From Novacetimonas cocois (lineage in GTDB: Bacteria > Pseudomonadota > Alphaproteobacteria > Acetobacterales > Acetobacteraceae): a stretch of 64,000 nucleotides of DNA. Position numbers and translations under genes: made by a program. Each line of letters begins with the position of its first letter. The stretch's first letter is position 1. The notes beneath the pieces were generated by a model. The model made no database searches and was not told the DNA's origin. It saw only the letters and a program-made list of their open reading frames with translations. Location: the NCBI RefSeq assembly GCF_003311635.1, contig NZ_QEXL01000012.1:41455-105454 (forward strand), in the 5' to 3' direction. Shown here one piece after another: positions 26,329 through 34,681 of this stretch.

Positions 26329-29022
26329 TCAGGCCGCCTTTGTCATGCCACGCAGAACGGTCTGCAGAATGCCGCCATTGCGGAAATACTCGACCTCGTC
26401 CAGCGTATCGACACGGCACAGCAGGGGAACTTCCTGCTTGGAGCCATCGGCGCGGGTGATGGTCATCGTCATCGTCATGCGCGGGGTGATGTTGTCCAGC
26501 CCCTTGATTTCGATGATTTCATCGCCCTTCAGGCCCAGCGTCTTGCGCGTCGTGCCGTCCTTGAACAGCAGCGGCAGGACGCCCATGCCCACCAGGTTGG
26601 AACGGTGGATACGCTCGAAGCTTTCAGCGATCACCGCACGCACGCCAAGGAGCAGGGTGCCCTTCGCCGCCCAGTCGCGCGACGAACCCATGCCGTATTC
26701 CTTGCCGCCGAAGACAACCAGCGGGGTGCCTTCTTTCTTGTACTCCATCGCCACGTCGTAGATGGCGCCTTCCTTGCCGTCGGGATAGTGCTTGGAGAAA
26801 CCACCCTCGGTGCCCGGAACCATCTCGTTCTTGATGCGGATGTTGGCGAACGTGCCACGCACCATCACGCGGTCATTGCCACGACGCGAACCGTAGGAGT
26901 TGAAGTCCTTCTTCGCGACGCCATGGGCTTCAAGATACTTGCCCGCGGGGGAGCTTTCCTTGATCGCGCCGGCGGGCGAGATGTGGTCGGTCGTGATGTT
27001 GTCACCCAGCAGCGCAAGGATGCGCGCGCCGATGATGTCGCCACGCGGCTTGGGCTCGGGCGTGATGTCCTGGAAGTACGGCGGATCCTGCACGTAGGTG
27101 GAGGACGGATCCCACGGATAGGTTTCCGAACCCGTCGCGACCTTCAGGTTCTGCCATTCCTTCGTGCCCTGGCTCACATGCTTGTAACGCTTGATGAACT
27201 CGTCACGGGTGATGGCCGATCCCATCAGGGCGGCGATTTCGTGGTTGGTCGGCCAGATATCCTTCAGATAGACCGGCTTACCATCCTTGGAGGTGCCCAG
27301 CGACGCCGTCGTCAGGTCCTCGCGGATGGTGCCCAGCAGGGAGTAGGCCACCACCAGCGGCGGGCTGGCGAGGTAGTTGGCGCGCACGTTCGGGGAGATG
27401 CGTCCCTCAAAGTTACGGTTGCCCGACAGGACGGACACGGCCACCAGCTTGTTGTTCTCGATGGCGTCGACAATGTGATCCTCAAGCGGACCGGAGTTGC
27501 CGATACAGGTGGTGCAGCCATACCCGACGGTGTTGAAACCCATCGCGTCCAGCTCTTCCTGAAGACCCGCACGCGTCAGGTAGTCGGTCACGACCTGCGA
27601 ACCCGGCGCCAGCGACGTCTTGACCCACGGCTTGGGCTTCAGGCCCAGCGCACGCGCCTTTTTCGCCACCAGACCCGCCGCGATCAGCACTGCGGGGTTG
27701 GAGGTGTTAGTGCACGACGTGATCGCCGCGATCACGATGTCGCCGTGACCCAGTTCGTAGTTGGTGCCCGCGACGGGCGCCTTCTTGTTCTTGTCGGCTT
27801 CGGGGACGCCCAGGCTGCCGGTCAGTTCCGTCTCAAACGCCTTGTCGGCGCCCTTGAGGACCACGCGGTCCTGCGGACGCTTCGGTCCCGCGATCGACGG
27901 CACGATGGTCGCAAGGTCGAGTTCCAGCGTGTCGGTAAAGACGGGGTGTTCCGAATGCGCATGACGGAACATGCCCTGCGCCTTGAGGTATTCTTCCGTC
28001 AGCTTGATGCGGTGTTCCTCGCGGCCGGTCTGGCGCAGGTAATCCAGCGTCAGGTCATCGACCGGGAAGAAGCCGCAGGTCGCGCCGTATTCCGGGGCCA
28101 TGTTCGCGATGGTCGCGCGGTCGGCCACCGGCAGGTGGTCAAGGGCGGGGCCGAAGAATTCGACGAACTTGCCGACAACGCCCTTCTTGCGCAGCATCTG
28201 CGTGACCGTCAGCACCAGGTCGGTCGCCGTCACGCCTTCGGGCAGCTTGCCGGTCATCTTGAACCCGATGACATCGGGAATCAGCATGGCGATCGGCTGG
28301 CCCAGCATCGCGGCCTCGGCCTCGATCCCGCCGACGCCCCAGCCCAGCACGCCCATGCCATTGACCATGGTCGTGTGGCTGTCGGTGCCGAACAGGGTAT
28401 CGGGATAGGCGTATTCCTTGCCGTCGACCTTTGCCGTCCACACCGCCTGCGCGATGTATTCCAGGTTCACCTGGTGGCAGATGCCGGTGCCCGGCGGCAC
28501 GACCGAGAAGTTCTCGAACGCTTCCTGGCCCCAGCGCAGGAAGGCGTAACGTTCGCCGTTACGTTCGAATTCGATCGTGACGTTGTCCTGCAGCGCTTCC
28601 GGCGAACCCGCGACATCCACCATGACCGAGTGATCGATCACGAGGTTGACGGGAACCAGCGGGTTGACCTTCTGCGGGTCGCCCTTGAGCTTGAGGATGC
28701 CATCGCGCATCGCGGCAAGGTCAACCACGGCGGGGACGCCGGTGAAGTCCTGCATCAGGATGCGCGCGGGCTTGAACGGCACTTCCTTGGTCGAGCTGCC
28801 CTTGGGCAGCCAGCCGGCGATCGCCTTGGCGTCGTCAGCCGTATAGGAATGTCCGTCCTCGAACCGCAGGACGTTTTCCAGCAGCACCTTCAGGCTGACC
28901 GGCAGTCGCGCGACATTGCCGATGGTCTTCTCGGCTTCGGGGATGGAAAAATAGTGGTAGGTCTTGCCGTCCACATTCAGTGTGCGGCCCGTTTTCAGTG
29001 AGTCGTGCCCAACCGTCTTCAT
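26329..29022 (-). CDS. acnA: Aconitate hydratase A
   Basis: 897 aa, full length for AcnA/IRP-type aconitase, starting at the ATG at 29022 behind GGAGG (spacing 9). It interconverts citrate and isocitrate in the TCA cycle using a [4Fe-4S] cluster. Visible are GTDSHTTMVNGMGVLGWGVG, the first cluster cysteine in ITSCTNTSNP and the CxxC pair in YGCTTCIGNSG, the substrate-binding SGNRNFEGRI, and the swivel domain (YGSRRGNDRVMVRGTF, FGGKEYGMGSSRDWAAKG). It is transcribed alone and divergent from ccmA, with ~230 bp between. Confidence 0.98.
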   Translation of the reverse strand: MKTVGHDSLKTGRTLNVDGKTYHYFSIPEAEKTIGNVARLPVSLKVLLENVLRFEDGHSYTADDAKAIAGWLPKGSSTKEVPFKPARILMQDFTGVPAVVDLAAMRDGILKLKGDPQKVNPLVPVNLVIDHSVMVDVAGSPEALQDNVTIEFERNGERYAFLRWGQEAFENFSVVPPGTGICHQVNLEYIAQAVWTAKVDGKEYAYPDTLFGTDSHTTMVNGMGVLGWGVGGIEAEAAMLGQPIAMLIPDVIGFKMTGKLPEGVTATDLVLTVTQMLRKKGVVGKFVEFFGPALDHLPVADRATIANMAPEYGATCGFFPVDDLTLDYLRQTGREEHRIKLTEEYLKAQGMFRHAHSEHPVFTDTLELDLATIVPSIAGPKRPQDRVVLKGADKAFETELTGSLGVPEADKNKKAPVAGTNYELGHGDIVIAAITSCTNTSNPAVLIAAGLVAKKARALGLKPKPWVKTSLAPGSQVVTDYLTRAGLQEELDAMGFNTVGYGCTTCIGNSGPLEDHIVDAIENNKLVAVSVLSGNRNFEGRISPNVRANYLASPPLVVAYSLLGTIREDLTTASLGTSKDGKPVYLKDIWPTNHEIAALMGSAITRDEFIKRYKHVSQGTKEWQNLKVATGSETYPWDPSSTYVQDPPYFQDITPEPKPRGDIIGARILALLGDNITTDHISPAGAIKESSPAGKYLEAHGVAKKDFNSYGSRRGNDRVMVRGTFANIRIKNEMVPGTEGGFSKHYPDGKEGAIYDVAMEYKKEGTPLVVFGGKEYGMGSSRDWAAKGTLLLGVRAVIAESFERIHRSNLVGMGVLPLLFKDGTTRKTLGLKGDEIIEIKGLDNITPRMTMTMTITRADGSKQEVPLLCRVDTLDEVEYFRNGGILQTVLRGMTKAA

Positions 29023-29294
29023 TGGCTTTGTTTCCTCCGAGGCATCAGCAGCGATCCATCCACCGAAGCTCTCCCGCCACATGAACAGACAGCGGTGACG
29101 TGACCTTTCGGTGGATAACCGGCTTGATCTCCCAACGGTGGTAGAACATACCCGGACGCGGGGCCGACACAAGCTGGCCCCGGTAACAAGAACGCGGGAT
29201 CGGGTTTCCGCCCGGCCCGTCACATCCCCCACGCGACCATGCGGAGGACCCGGCCATCACTGCCTTTGCCCCCAGGAATACCCCCCTGCTGAAA

Positions 29295-29939
29295 GTGGAA
29301 AATATCTCGGTTTTTCGCGGGGAACGCCTTGTTCTGGACCAGGTTGGCTTTGCGCTGGACGCGGGTGACGCGCTGCTGCTGACGGGTCCGAACGGGGCGG
29401 GCAAGTCCACGTTGCTGCGCGTGCTTGCCGGGCTGCGCAAACCGGAAGGCGGCCATGTGCTGTGGTCAGGCGTCGATGCGCTGGCGGACCGTTCGCGCCA
29501 TGCCGAACGCGTGGCCTATCTGGGGCATCAGGACGCGCTGAAACCCGGCCTGACGCTGTTGGAAAACCTGACACTCGCCGCCAGGGCAAGCGGGGCGGAT
29601 CCGTATTCCTGCATGTCCGCACTCAATATTTCCGGACTGGCGGACCTGCCGGCACGCATGCTTTCGGCGGGGCAGAAACGTCGCGCGGCACTTGCGCGGG
29701 TGCTGCTGGCGCGCGCGCCGCTATGGCTGCTTGACGAGCCGAGCCTCGGCCTCGACAGCAACACGATGGGACTGCTGGAAACGCTTTTCCGCGCCCATCG
29801 CGATGCTGGCGGAATCGTGATCGCAACCACCCACGTTCCCCTTCCCCTGCCTGATGCGAAATCGCTGGCGCTGCCGGGACTGAACGAATCCGATATCCCC
29901 CAGGCGATGGAGGATTTCCCCGAGGACGACCTGTTTTGA
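29295..29939 (+). CDS. ccmA: Heme exporter ATP-binding protein CcmA
   Basis: 214 aa from the GTG at 29295. It is the ABC ATPase of the CcmAB(CD) system that loads heme onto CcmE for cytochrome c maturation. Walker A is GPNGAGKST, the signature LSAGQKRRAALARVLL, Walker B LWLLDEPSLGLD, and the switch His lies in ATTHVPL. The start is doubtful: there is no ribosome site near the GTG, whereas a GGAGG at 29243-29247 points, with 8-base spacing, to an in-frame ATC at 29256. That would give LLKVENISVF preceded by ten residues, closer to usual CcmA length. It overlaps ccmB by TTGA. Confidence 0.92.
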   Translation: MENISVFRGERLVLDQVGFALDAGDALLLTGPNGAGKSTLLRVLAGLRKPEGGHVLWSGVDALADRSRHAERVAYLGHQDALKPGLTLLENLTLAARASGADPYSCMSALNISGLADLPARMLSAGQKRRAALARVLLARAPLWLLDEPSLGLDSNTMGLLETLFRAHRDAGGIVIATTHVPLPLPDAKSLALPGLNESDIPQAMEDFPEDDLF

Positions 29940-30616
29940 AGCTGCAGACCCCTACCCTGATCCTCGCTATCCTTGAACGCGATCTCCGCCTTGCCCTGCG
30001 GCATGGGGCGGATACGCTCGGGTCCGTCCTGTTCTTTATCCTGGCGGGCGCACTGTTTCCGCTGGCGCTCGGCCCCTCGCCCGAGCTGCTGCGCCACATG
30101 GCGCCGGGAATCGTCTGGGTCTGTGCGCTGCTGGCGGCCCTCCTGCCGCTTGACCGCCTGTTCGGGGCGGAGCTGGAGGACGGGTCGCTGGATCAGCTGA
30201 TGATGACCGGGCTTCCGCCTTCGCTGATCGCGCTGGCCAAGATGATGGCCCACTGGCTGACCACCGGACTGCCGCTGCTGCTGGCGGCGCCACCGCTGGG
30301 CATCATGCTGGGCATGCCCACCGACAGCCTGTCCATCCTGCTGATCGGGCTGCTGCTGGGCACGCTGATCCTGTCGCTGATCGGGGGCATGGCGGCGTCC
30401 GTCGTCCTGGGCGCGCGCCGGGGCGGGGTGCTGCTGCCGCTTCTGGTGCTGCCACTGACCACGCCTGCGCTGATTTTCGGGGCGGCGGCGCTGGACGCGG
30501 CGCAGACGGGACTGTCATGGGGGCCGGATCTGGAACTGCTGGGCGCGTTCCTCGCGGCGGCGATTCCGCTCTGCCCGCTCGCGGCCGGGGCGGGCCTGCG
30601 CGCGGCGGTGGAGTGA
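29936..30616 (+). CDS. ccmB: Heme exporter permease CcmB
   Basis: 226 aa from a TTG that overlaps the ccmA stop (TTGA). It is a six-helix integral membrane protein with the family start ILERDLRLALRHGADTLGSVLFF, then LGPSPELLRHMAPGIVWVCALLA, LDRLFGAELEDGSLDQL and LPLLVLPLTTPALIFG. It pairs with CcmA in heme delivery for c-type cytochromes. ccmC and ccmD, which commonly follow, are absent; a dispersed repeat and the convergent CopC gene come next. Confidence 0.95.
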   Translation: MKLQTPTLILAILERDLRLALRHGADTLGSVLFFILAGALFPLALGPSPELLRHMAPGIVWVCALLAALLPLDRLFGAELEDGSLDQLMMTGLPPSLIALAKMMAHWLTTGLPLLLAAPPLGIMLGMPTDSLSILLIGLLLGTLILSLIGGMAASVVLGARRGGVLLPLLVLPLTTPALIFGAAALDAAQTGLSWGPDLELLGAFLAAAIPLCPLAAGAGLRAAVE

Positions 30617-30676
30617 CGGGAAGACGCCCCCGCCCCGTCAGGACGCGGTGGCATATTTCATTAACCCACTGAAGTC

Positions 30677-30768
30677 ATAAAAGTTTTTTGGTGAAGCTTT
30701 TTGCAAAAAGCTTCGAAAGACGTCGCCTTTTTAAAAAAAGGCAATGCCCGGAAACTTCCGTTTTTTAT
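30677..30768. repeat. Dispersed palindromic element, copy 3
   Basis: B-A order: GAAGCTTTTTGCAAAAAGCTTC then a hairpin A whose right arm has drifted (GTCGCCTTTTTAAAAAAAGGCAATG). It lies between the 3' ends of ccmB and copC (convergent). Confidence 0.88.
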
Positions 30769-30770
30769 CA

Positions 30771-31157
30771 TCAGTGTCCTGCGGTCGCCACGACATGAAA
30801 TGGCACGCTGCCGTGGCTGACGCCGCTGGCCCTGCCCCCCGCGCGCCATTGCAGGACATAATCGCCCGGCGTGCCCAGCGGCACGTCCACCGCGATCTCC
30901 TGCTGCTCGTCATCCTTGGGCGACGCCAGCAGAAGCTGTGGCACGCCACTTGGCCCCAGCAGCACGAGTCGGGTGTGAAACGGATCAATGACCGCATTGA
31001 AATCCAGCCGGATCGACACCGTTCCGGCGTTCACGCTCTGCCCCGCCGTCGGGGTCGCATGCACCAGTCCCGGGCTGGCCGATGCCGGACGGGCCAGCCC
31101 CAGACATAACATCCCCCCGACAAGGAATGCGGGCAGGAACAGGAATGGATTACGCAT
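30771..31157 (-). CDS. copC: CopC-domain periplasmic copper-binding protein
   Basis: 128 aa from the ATG at 31157, with a clear signal peptide (about 1-27, ending ARPASA). The mature domain (PGLVHATPTAGQSVNAGTVS, LDFNAVIDPFHTRLVLLG, DVPLGTPGDYVLQWRAGG, VSHGSVPFHV) is the CopC beta-barrel (YobA/PcoC family) that binds periplasmic copper. The His in LVHATP matches the N-terminal copper ligand region, though it is a few residues in from the cleavage site. The usual partner CopD is not adjacent. It is separated from the upstream ornithine decarboxylase gene by an intrinsic terminator. Confidence 0.87.
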   Translation of the reverse strand: MRNPFLFLPAFLVGGMLCLGLARPASASPGLVHATPTAGQSVNAGTVSIRLDFNAVIDPFHTRLVLLGPSGVPQLLLASPKDDEQQEIAVDVPLGTPGDYVLQWRAGGRASGVSHGSVPFHVVATAGH

Positions 31158-31213
31158 GGAACGCCCCCGCACGGAAATGACAGACGGGTCCTGTTCTATA
31201 GCGCCACGAAAAA

Positions 31214-31250
31214 TAAAAAAGGGACGGGCGCGAATCCCGCGCACCGTCCC
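31214..31250 (-). terminator. Intrinsic terminator of the ornithine decarboxylase gene
   Basis: On the minus strand GGGACGGTGCGCG pairs with CGCGCCCGTCCC (one bulge) and is followed by TTTTTTATTTTT. Confidence 0.93.
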
Positions 31251-31279
31251 CCACGATTCCGCCAGATGGAATGGCAGGA

Positions 31280-32410
31280 TCAGATATAATGCTCGCTCAG
31301 CGGCGCAAGGCCGTTGAACCCGGTCGAGCAGTAGGTCGAGACATATGCCCCGGTCGAGAGCAGTTCGACACGATCCCCCGATTCGAGGCCCAGCGGCAGG
31401 TTATAGGGTGTCTTTTCATACATGATGTCCGCGCCGTCGCAGGTCGGTCCCGCAATGGCGACCGGCCCCGTCGCCATGCCGTCATGCGGCGTGCGGATGC
31501 CATAGCGAATCGCCTCGCCCTCCGTTTCCGCAAGGCCGCCAAAACGCCCGATATCAAGGTAAACCCAGCGCACGCCATCATCGATGCCGCGACGGCTGAC
31601 CAGCACCACCTCGGACGAGACGACGCCCGCGTCGCCAACGATGAAGCGCCCTGGCTCCACGATCATTTCAGGCAGGTCATTGCCGAAATGCTCCGTCATC
31701 GCGTGGCTGATCGCCAGCGCGAAACGGTCGATGCCCGGCACGTCATCGCGATAGCGAATCGGGAACCCGCCCCCCAGATTGACCATGCGCAGTTCCAGTC
31801 CCGCGGCCTTCAGGTCCGTGAACAGCATGCCGACCCGCGCGATCGCGGCTTCATAGGCCCCGGTCTCGGTCTGCTGGCTGCCGACGTGAAAGGACAGGCC
31901 ATAAGGATCAAGCCCCAGGTCGCGCGCCTGCAGCATCAGGTCGCGGGCATTGTCCAGCGTCGTGCCGAACTTGCGCGACAGCGGCCAGTCTGCGCCTTCG
32001 TTTTCCACGATCAGGCGGCAATAGACCCGCGATCCCGGCGCATGGCGGGCCAGCTTGTCCAGTTCTTCGGCACAGTCGAAGGCGAACATGTCGATGCCTG
32101 CCGCATGCGCGCGGGCGATGGCCGACGCCTTCTTGACCGTGTTGCCAAAGGAGATGTCCTGCGGCGCGGCACCGGCGCGCAGGCACATCTGGATTTCTTC
32201 CCACGAGGCGGCATCGAAGGCAGAGCCCAGCCCGACAAGCCGGTCGAGAATGGCCGGCGCGGGATTCGCCTTGACCGCGTAATAGATCCGCGCGAGCGGC
32301 AGCGCCGCATGAAGCGCGCTGTAACGTTCCTCGACGCGATCGACGTCGACGACAAGGCATGGCGTAGCAGGGGCCTGCTCAGCCAGATAACGAGCGATTT
32401 TGGGAGTCAT
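31280..32410 (-). CDS. odc: Ornithine decarboxylase (fold-type III, PLP)
   Basis: 376 aa from the ATG at 32410. It is a eukaryotic-type Orn/DAP/Arg decarboxylase that makes putrescine from ornithine. The PLP lysine is in YYAVKANP (Lys47). The phosphate and substrate loops SFHVGSQQTETGAYE, MVNLGGGFPIRY and IVEPGRFIVGDAG, and the catalytic Cys in GPTCDGADIM, follow the short bacterial ODC/LODC pattern (~380 aa). It lacks the longer DapDC or SpeA N-terminal domains. A TTG three codons upstream is an alternative start. It is preceded by a structured leader containing an ORF whose stop overlaps this ATG (ATGA), and followed by a strong terminator. Confidence 0.93.
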   Translation of the reverse strand: MTPKIARYLAEQAPATPCLVVDVDRVEERYSALHAALPLARIYYAVKANPAPAILDRLVGLGSAFDAASWEEIQMCLRAGAAPQDISFGNTVKKASAIARAHAAGIDMFAFDCAEELDKLARHAPGSRVYCRLIVENEGADWPLSRKFGTTLDNARDLMLQARDLGLDPYGLSFHVGSQQTETGAYEAAIARVGMLFTDLKAAGLELRMVNLGGGFPIRYRDDVPGIDRFALAISHAMTEHFGNDLPEMIVEPGRFIVGDAGVVSSEVVLVSRRGIDDGVRWVYLDIGRFGGLAETEGEAIRYGIRTPHDGMATGPVAIAGPTCDGADIMYEKTPYNLPLGLESGDRVELLSTGAYVSTYCSTGFNGLAPLSEHYI

Positions 32411-32607
32411 CGCACCCAAATCCCTTCTGTACTGCCGTCCGGATGCGTATGGGAATACTGAACAAACGGACAGATGTTGCGAAACGGTCTAACGGACCAG
32501 CGACCAGTGAGGGGCCCAAGCAGCAGGCCCCGATTGCCAGAACGCTTGACGTCGTTGCGTAACCTCAGAGGGCCAGTGGCACGTGCGTTGTTGCGTAAGG
32601 AGCGCAT
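32407..32607 (-). CDS. Candidate Arg-rich upstream ORF coupled to ornithine decarboxylase
   Basis: 66 codons from the ATG at 32607 whose TGA overlaps the decarboxylase ATG. The peptide is strongly basic (about 13 Arg) with repeated LRN-type triplets (SLRNNAR, RLRNDVK, PFRNIC) and ends HTHPDGSTEGIWVR. The frame stays open further upstream, so chance openness in this GC-rich DNA is possible, and the ATG lacks a strong ribosome site. Its position suggests a leader peptide controlling decarboxylase translation, by analogy with enterobacterial SpeFL; there is no sequence match that I can claim. Confidence 0.35.
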   Translation of the reverse strand: MRSLRNNARATGPLRLRNDVKRSGNRGLLLGPLTGRWSVRPFRNICPFVQYSHTHPDGSTEGIWVR

Positions 32608-32640
32608 ATGAGGACAATACGCCCGTAACGCAATAGAAAA
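32411..32640 (-). promoter_or_regulatory. Structured 5' leader of ornithine decarboxylase (speF-class candidate)
   Basis: On the minus strand it contains hairpins GGGGCC...GGCCCC (32511-32531), GGTC-CGTTA-GACC (32486-32498) and a GTCCG...CGGAC pairing near the 3' end. Copies of TTACGCAAC[AG]ACG occur at about 32585-32598 and 32550-32562, with a related TTTCGCAACA nearer the gene. Alphaproteobacterial ornithine decarboxylase genes are known to carry a conserved leader RNA (the speF motif); this matches by position and appearance only. Most of the 495 bp between the two flanking gene starts is this leader. Confidence 0.45.
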
Positions 32641-32905
32641 ATTGGCCTCATCCACACCTTTTTCGTCTAAGGTGGGTGAAATCGACCCCAATAATGTCAT
32701 GACCCGCCCGTGTCCCGACACCGGGCGCGATCGCAGAACAACAGGATACCGGCGCCCCGGCCCGCCCTGTCGAGACCACCGAATAAAGCAGAGCCTGGAC
32801 AACGCATTGATCTCTTCTTCCCCAGACCAGATCGAGGTAACGGCGCCCGTTACCGTTACCCCGCCGCCACCGCCTGCCGGGCGCGCCACGAAGAATGCCA
32901 CGGAC

Positions 32906-33898
32906 ATGAATGACGCCCTGCACCGTCACATCCTGCCCGTCATGAAGCAGGTGGCCACCAATATCGCGTCCGACCAGATCACGCTGGCGGCGGCCGGATG
33001 CGCCTTTTACGCCACCCTGTCGCTGTTCCCGGCCATGAGCACGCTGATCTCGCTTTACGGGCTTCTGTTCGATCCCCAGACGGTGGAGCCGCAGCTTGTC
33101 GTGCTGCGCAACCTGCTTCCCCCCGCGGCGTATGACCTGATCTGCGACCGCATCCATATCCTTGTCGCGCAATCGCATTCATCGCTGACATTCAACCTGA
33201 TCGTGTCCACCACCATCGCCATGTGGTCGGCCTCCGCCGCGACGCGTTCGCTCCTGCTGGCGATGAACGTGGCCTACAACACCCCCGAAACCCGCAGTTT
33301 CCTGCGGTTTCAGGCGATGGGCATGATCATGACCCTGTCGGCCATCTGCGGCGGGATCCTGACGCTGGCCCTGATGGTGGCCCTGCCGATCATGCTGGAC
33401 TACCTGCCGCAGAAGCTCGCCCTTGCGCCGCCGCCGGGTTCGGTCGAACTGCTGGTACGCATGGGCGGTCCCGCCCTGATGCTTCTGTTCGTGCTGTCGG
33501 GATGTTCGCTGCTTTACCGATTCGGGCCGAACCGGCAGAGTACGTCGTGGCGCTGCATCCTGCCCGGTTCCGTGGCGGCGACGCTGCTGTGGCTGCTGAC
33601 GTCCGTCGGCTTTTCCTATTATGTCAGCCATATCGCGGGCTATGGCGCGACCTATGGGCCGCTGGGCGCCTTTGTCGCCACGATGATGTGGTTCTATGTC
33701 TCGGCCTATGTCGTGCTGCTGGGGGCGGAACTGAACGCGGGCCTTGAGATACAGATGTGCCTGCGTGACAACGGCCCCCAGATGGAAGGCTGGTCCATCG
33801 TCCGGAAATCAGCCACGAAACCGCAGGAAGCCCGGCCCGATACCGCCGCCGCCCCTAGCCATGAGGCCACGCAGCCTCCTCCGGGGGAAGCGCCATGA
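32906..33898 (+). CDS. YihY/BrkB-family inner-membrane protein
   Basis: 330 aa from the ATG at 32906; an open frame reaches 32642 with an ATG at 32699, adding a low-complexity charged stretch with no membrane or family features, so I prefer the shorter start. Six membrane helices and the family signature AAAGCAFYATLSLFPAMSTLISLYGL, FGPNRQSTSWRCILPGSVAAT, GYGATYGPLGAFVATMMWFY and LLGAELNA are visible in order. The function of the family (once misnamed RNase BN, also BrkB) is unknown. The C-terminal ~60 residues are hydrophilic. Its 3' end overlaps the convergent rlpA-like gene by 44 bp. Confidence 0.88.
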   Translation: MNDALHRHILPVMKQVATNIASDQITLAAAGCAFYATLSLFPAMSTLISLYGLLFDPQTVEPQLVVLRNLLPPAAYDLICDRIHILVAQSHSSLTFNLIVSTTIAMWSASAATRSLLLAMNVAYNTPETRSFLRFQAMGMIMTLSAICGGILTLALMVALPIMLDYLPQKLALAPPPGSVELLVRMGGPALMLLFVLSGCSLLYRFGPNRQSTSWRCILPGSVAATLLWLLTSVGFSYYVSHIAGYGATYGPLGAFVATMMWFYVSAYVVLLGAELNAGLEIQMCLRDNGPQMEGWSIVRKSATKPQEARPDTAAAPSHEATQPPPGEAP

Positions 33899-34370
33899 TG
33901 TCCACCGCCGTCGTGCCCCGGTCCAGAAGACCGATTTCCCGCGCGGCGGCGGGGGAAAGGTCGATGATCCTGTTGCCGCGATAGGGGCCGCGGTCATTGA
34001 TCGTGACAATGACCGAACGTCCCGTCGCAACCGCCCGGATTCTTACCCGCGTTCCCAGAGGAAGCTGCCGGTGCGCCGCCGTCATCGCGCCGGGATCAAA
34101 GATGTCCCCCGATGCGGTGCGGTGCCCGATTTCACGATGCGTGCCATACCAGCTGGCCAGCCCGTGCTGCGACCATGTGGACGAAACGTTCCGCATCGGT
34201 GCGACGGGGGGCAGCCGGCGCAGGTGATGATGGGCCGCCCTTGCATGGCGCACGGCGTGCCGCGTGGCGTGGCGTGCGTGGGCACAGGACATGCCGCCCG
34301 TCATGCCGCAGGCGAGCGTTAGCAGACATGACAGCCCCCAGACCAGAAGATCCGGCATTTTCCGCCGCAT
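33855..34370 (-). CDS. rlpA: RlpA-like septal ring lytic transglycosylase
   Basis: 171 aa from the ATG at 34370 (34358 is possible). A signal peptide (about residues 1-30, ending CAHA) and a His/Arg-rich linker precede the double-psi beta-barrel domain (about 85-165): GLASWYGTHREIGHRTASGDIFDP, MTAAHRQLPLGTRVRIRAVATG, VIVTINDRGPYRGNRIIDLSPAAAREIG. RlpA cleaves denuded peptidoglycan glycans. The C-terminal SPOR domain of longer RlpA proteins is absent, as in many alphaproteobacterial versions. It overlaps yihY tail-to-tail by 44 bp. Confidence 0.88.
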   Translation of the reverse strand: MRRKMPDLLVWGLSCLLTLACGMTGGMSCAHARHATRHAVRHARAAHHHLRRLPPVAPMRNVSSTWSQHGLASWYGTHREIGHRTASGDIFDPGAMTAAHRQLPLGTRVRIRAVATGRSVIVTINDRGPYRGNRIIDLSPAAAREIGLLDRGTTAVDIMALPPEEAAWPHG

Positions 34371-34681
34371 ACGCGGTTGAACATGAAGGGGTCGGGCAAT
34401 CATGGAATGGACCATTACATAATATACATAAAGGCGACCACCCCGGTTCAGGCACTTTTCCAGCGGGATATTATGACTTGGAAAGTCACCTTTATATTTA
34501 CTGAGGAATTATTTCATATTTCTGATGCCGTTAGCAGGACGGAACTGTATCCCCGCATGGCTGCGGTGCATGACAGATGCCACCGGGCGGGTCGGGACGG
34601 GCGGGTAAAACACACTCGATTCCCCGCCGGATGCAGAACAGGCTTGGATCGTGGCGAAGGGCATGCTACGGCGCCTGCATT
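34371..34681. other. AT-richer 311-bp gap with no gene seen
   Basis: This gap between rlpA and aroQ is noticeably AT-richer in its middle (34410-34540) than its surroundings. It presumably holds the two divergent promoters. I see no convincing ORF, RNA gene or terminator in it; the ORFs that cross it have no family features. Confidence 0.5.

Noticed and set aside
26146-29001. A 951-codon plus-strand frame opposite acnA.
   Set aside because: Entirely antisense to aconitase with no recognisable protein features.
32642-32905. N-terminal extension of the YihY protein.
   Set aside because: No family similarity or membrane segment, overlaps the divergent decarboxylase leader, and no better ribosome site.
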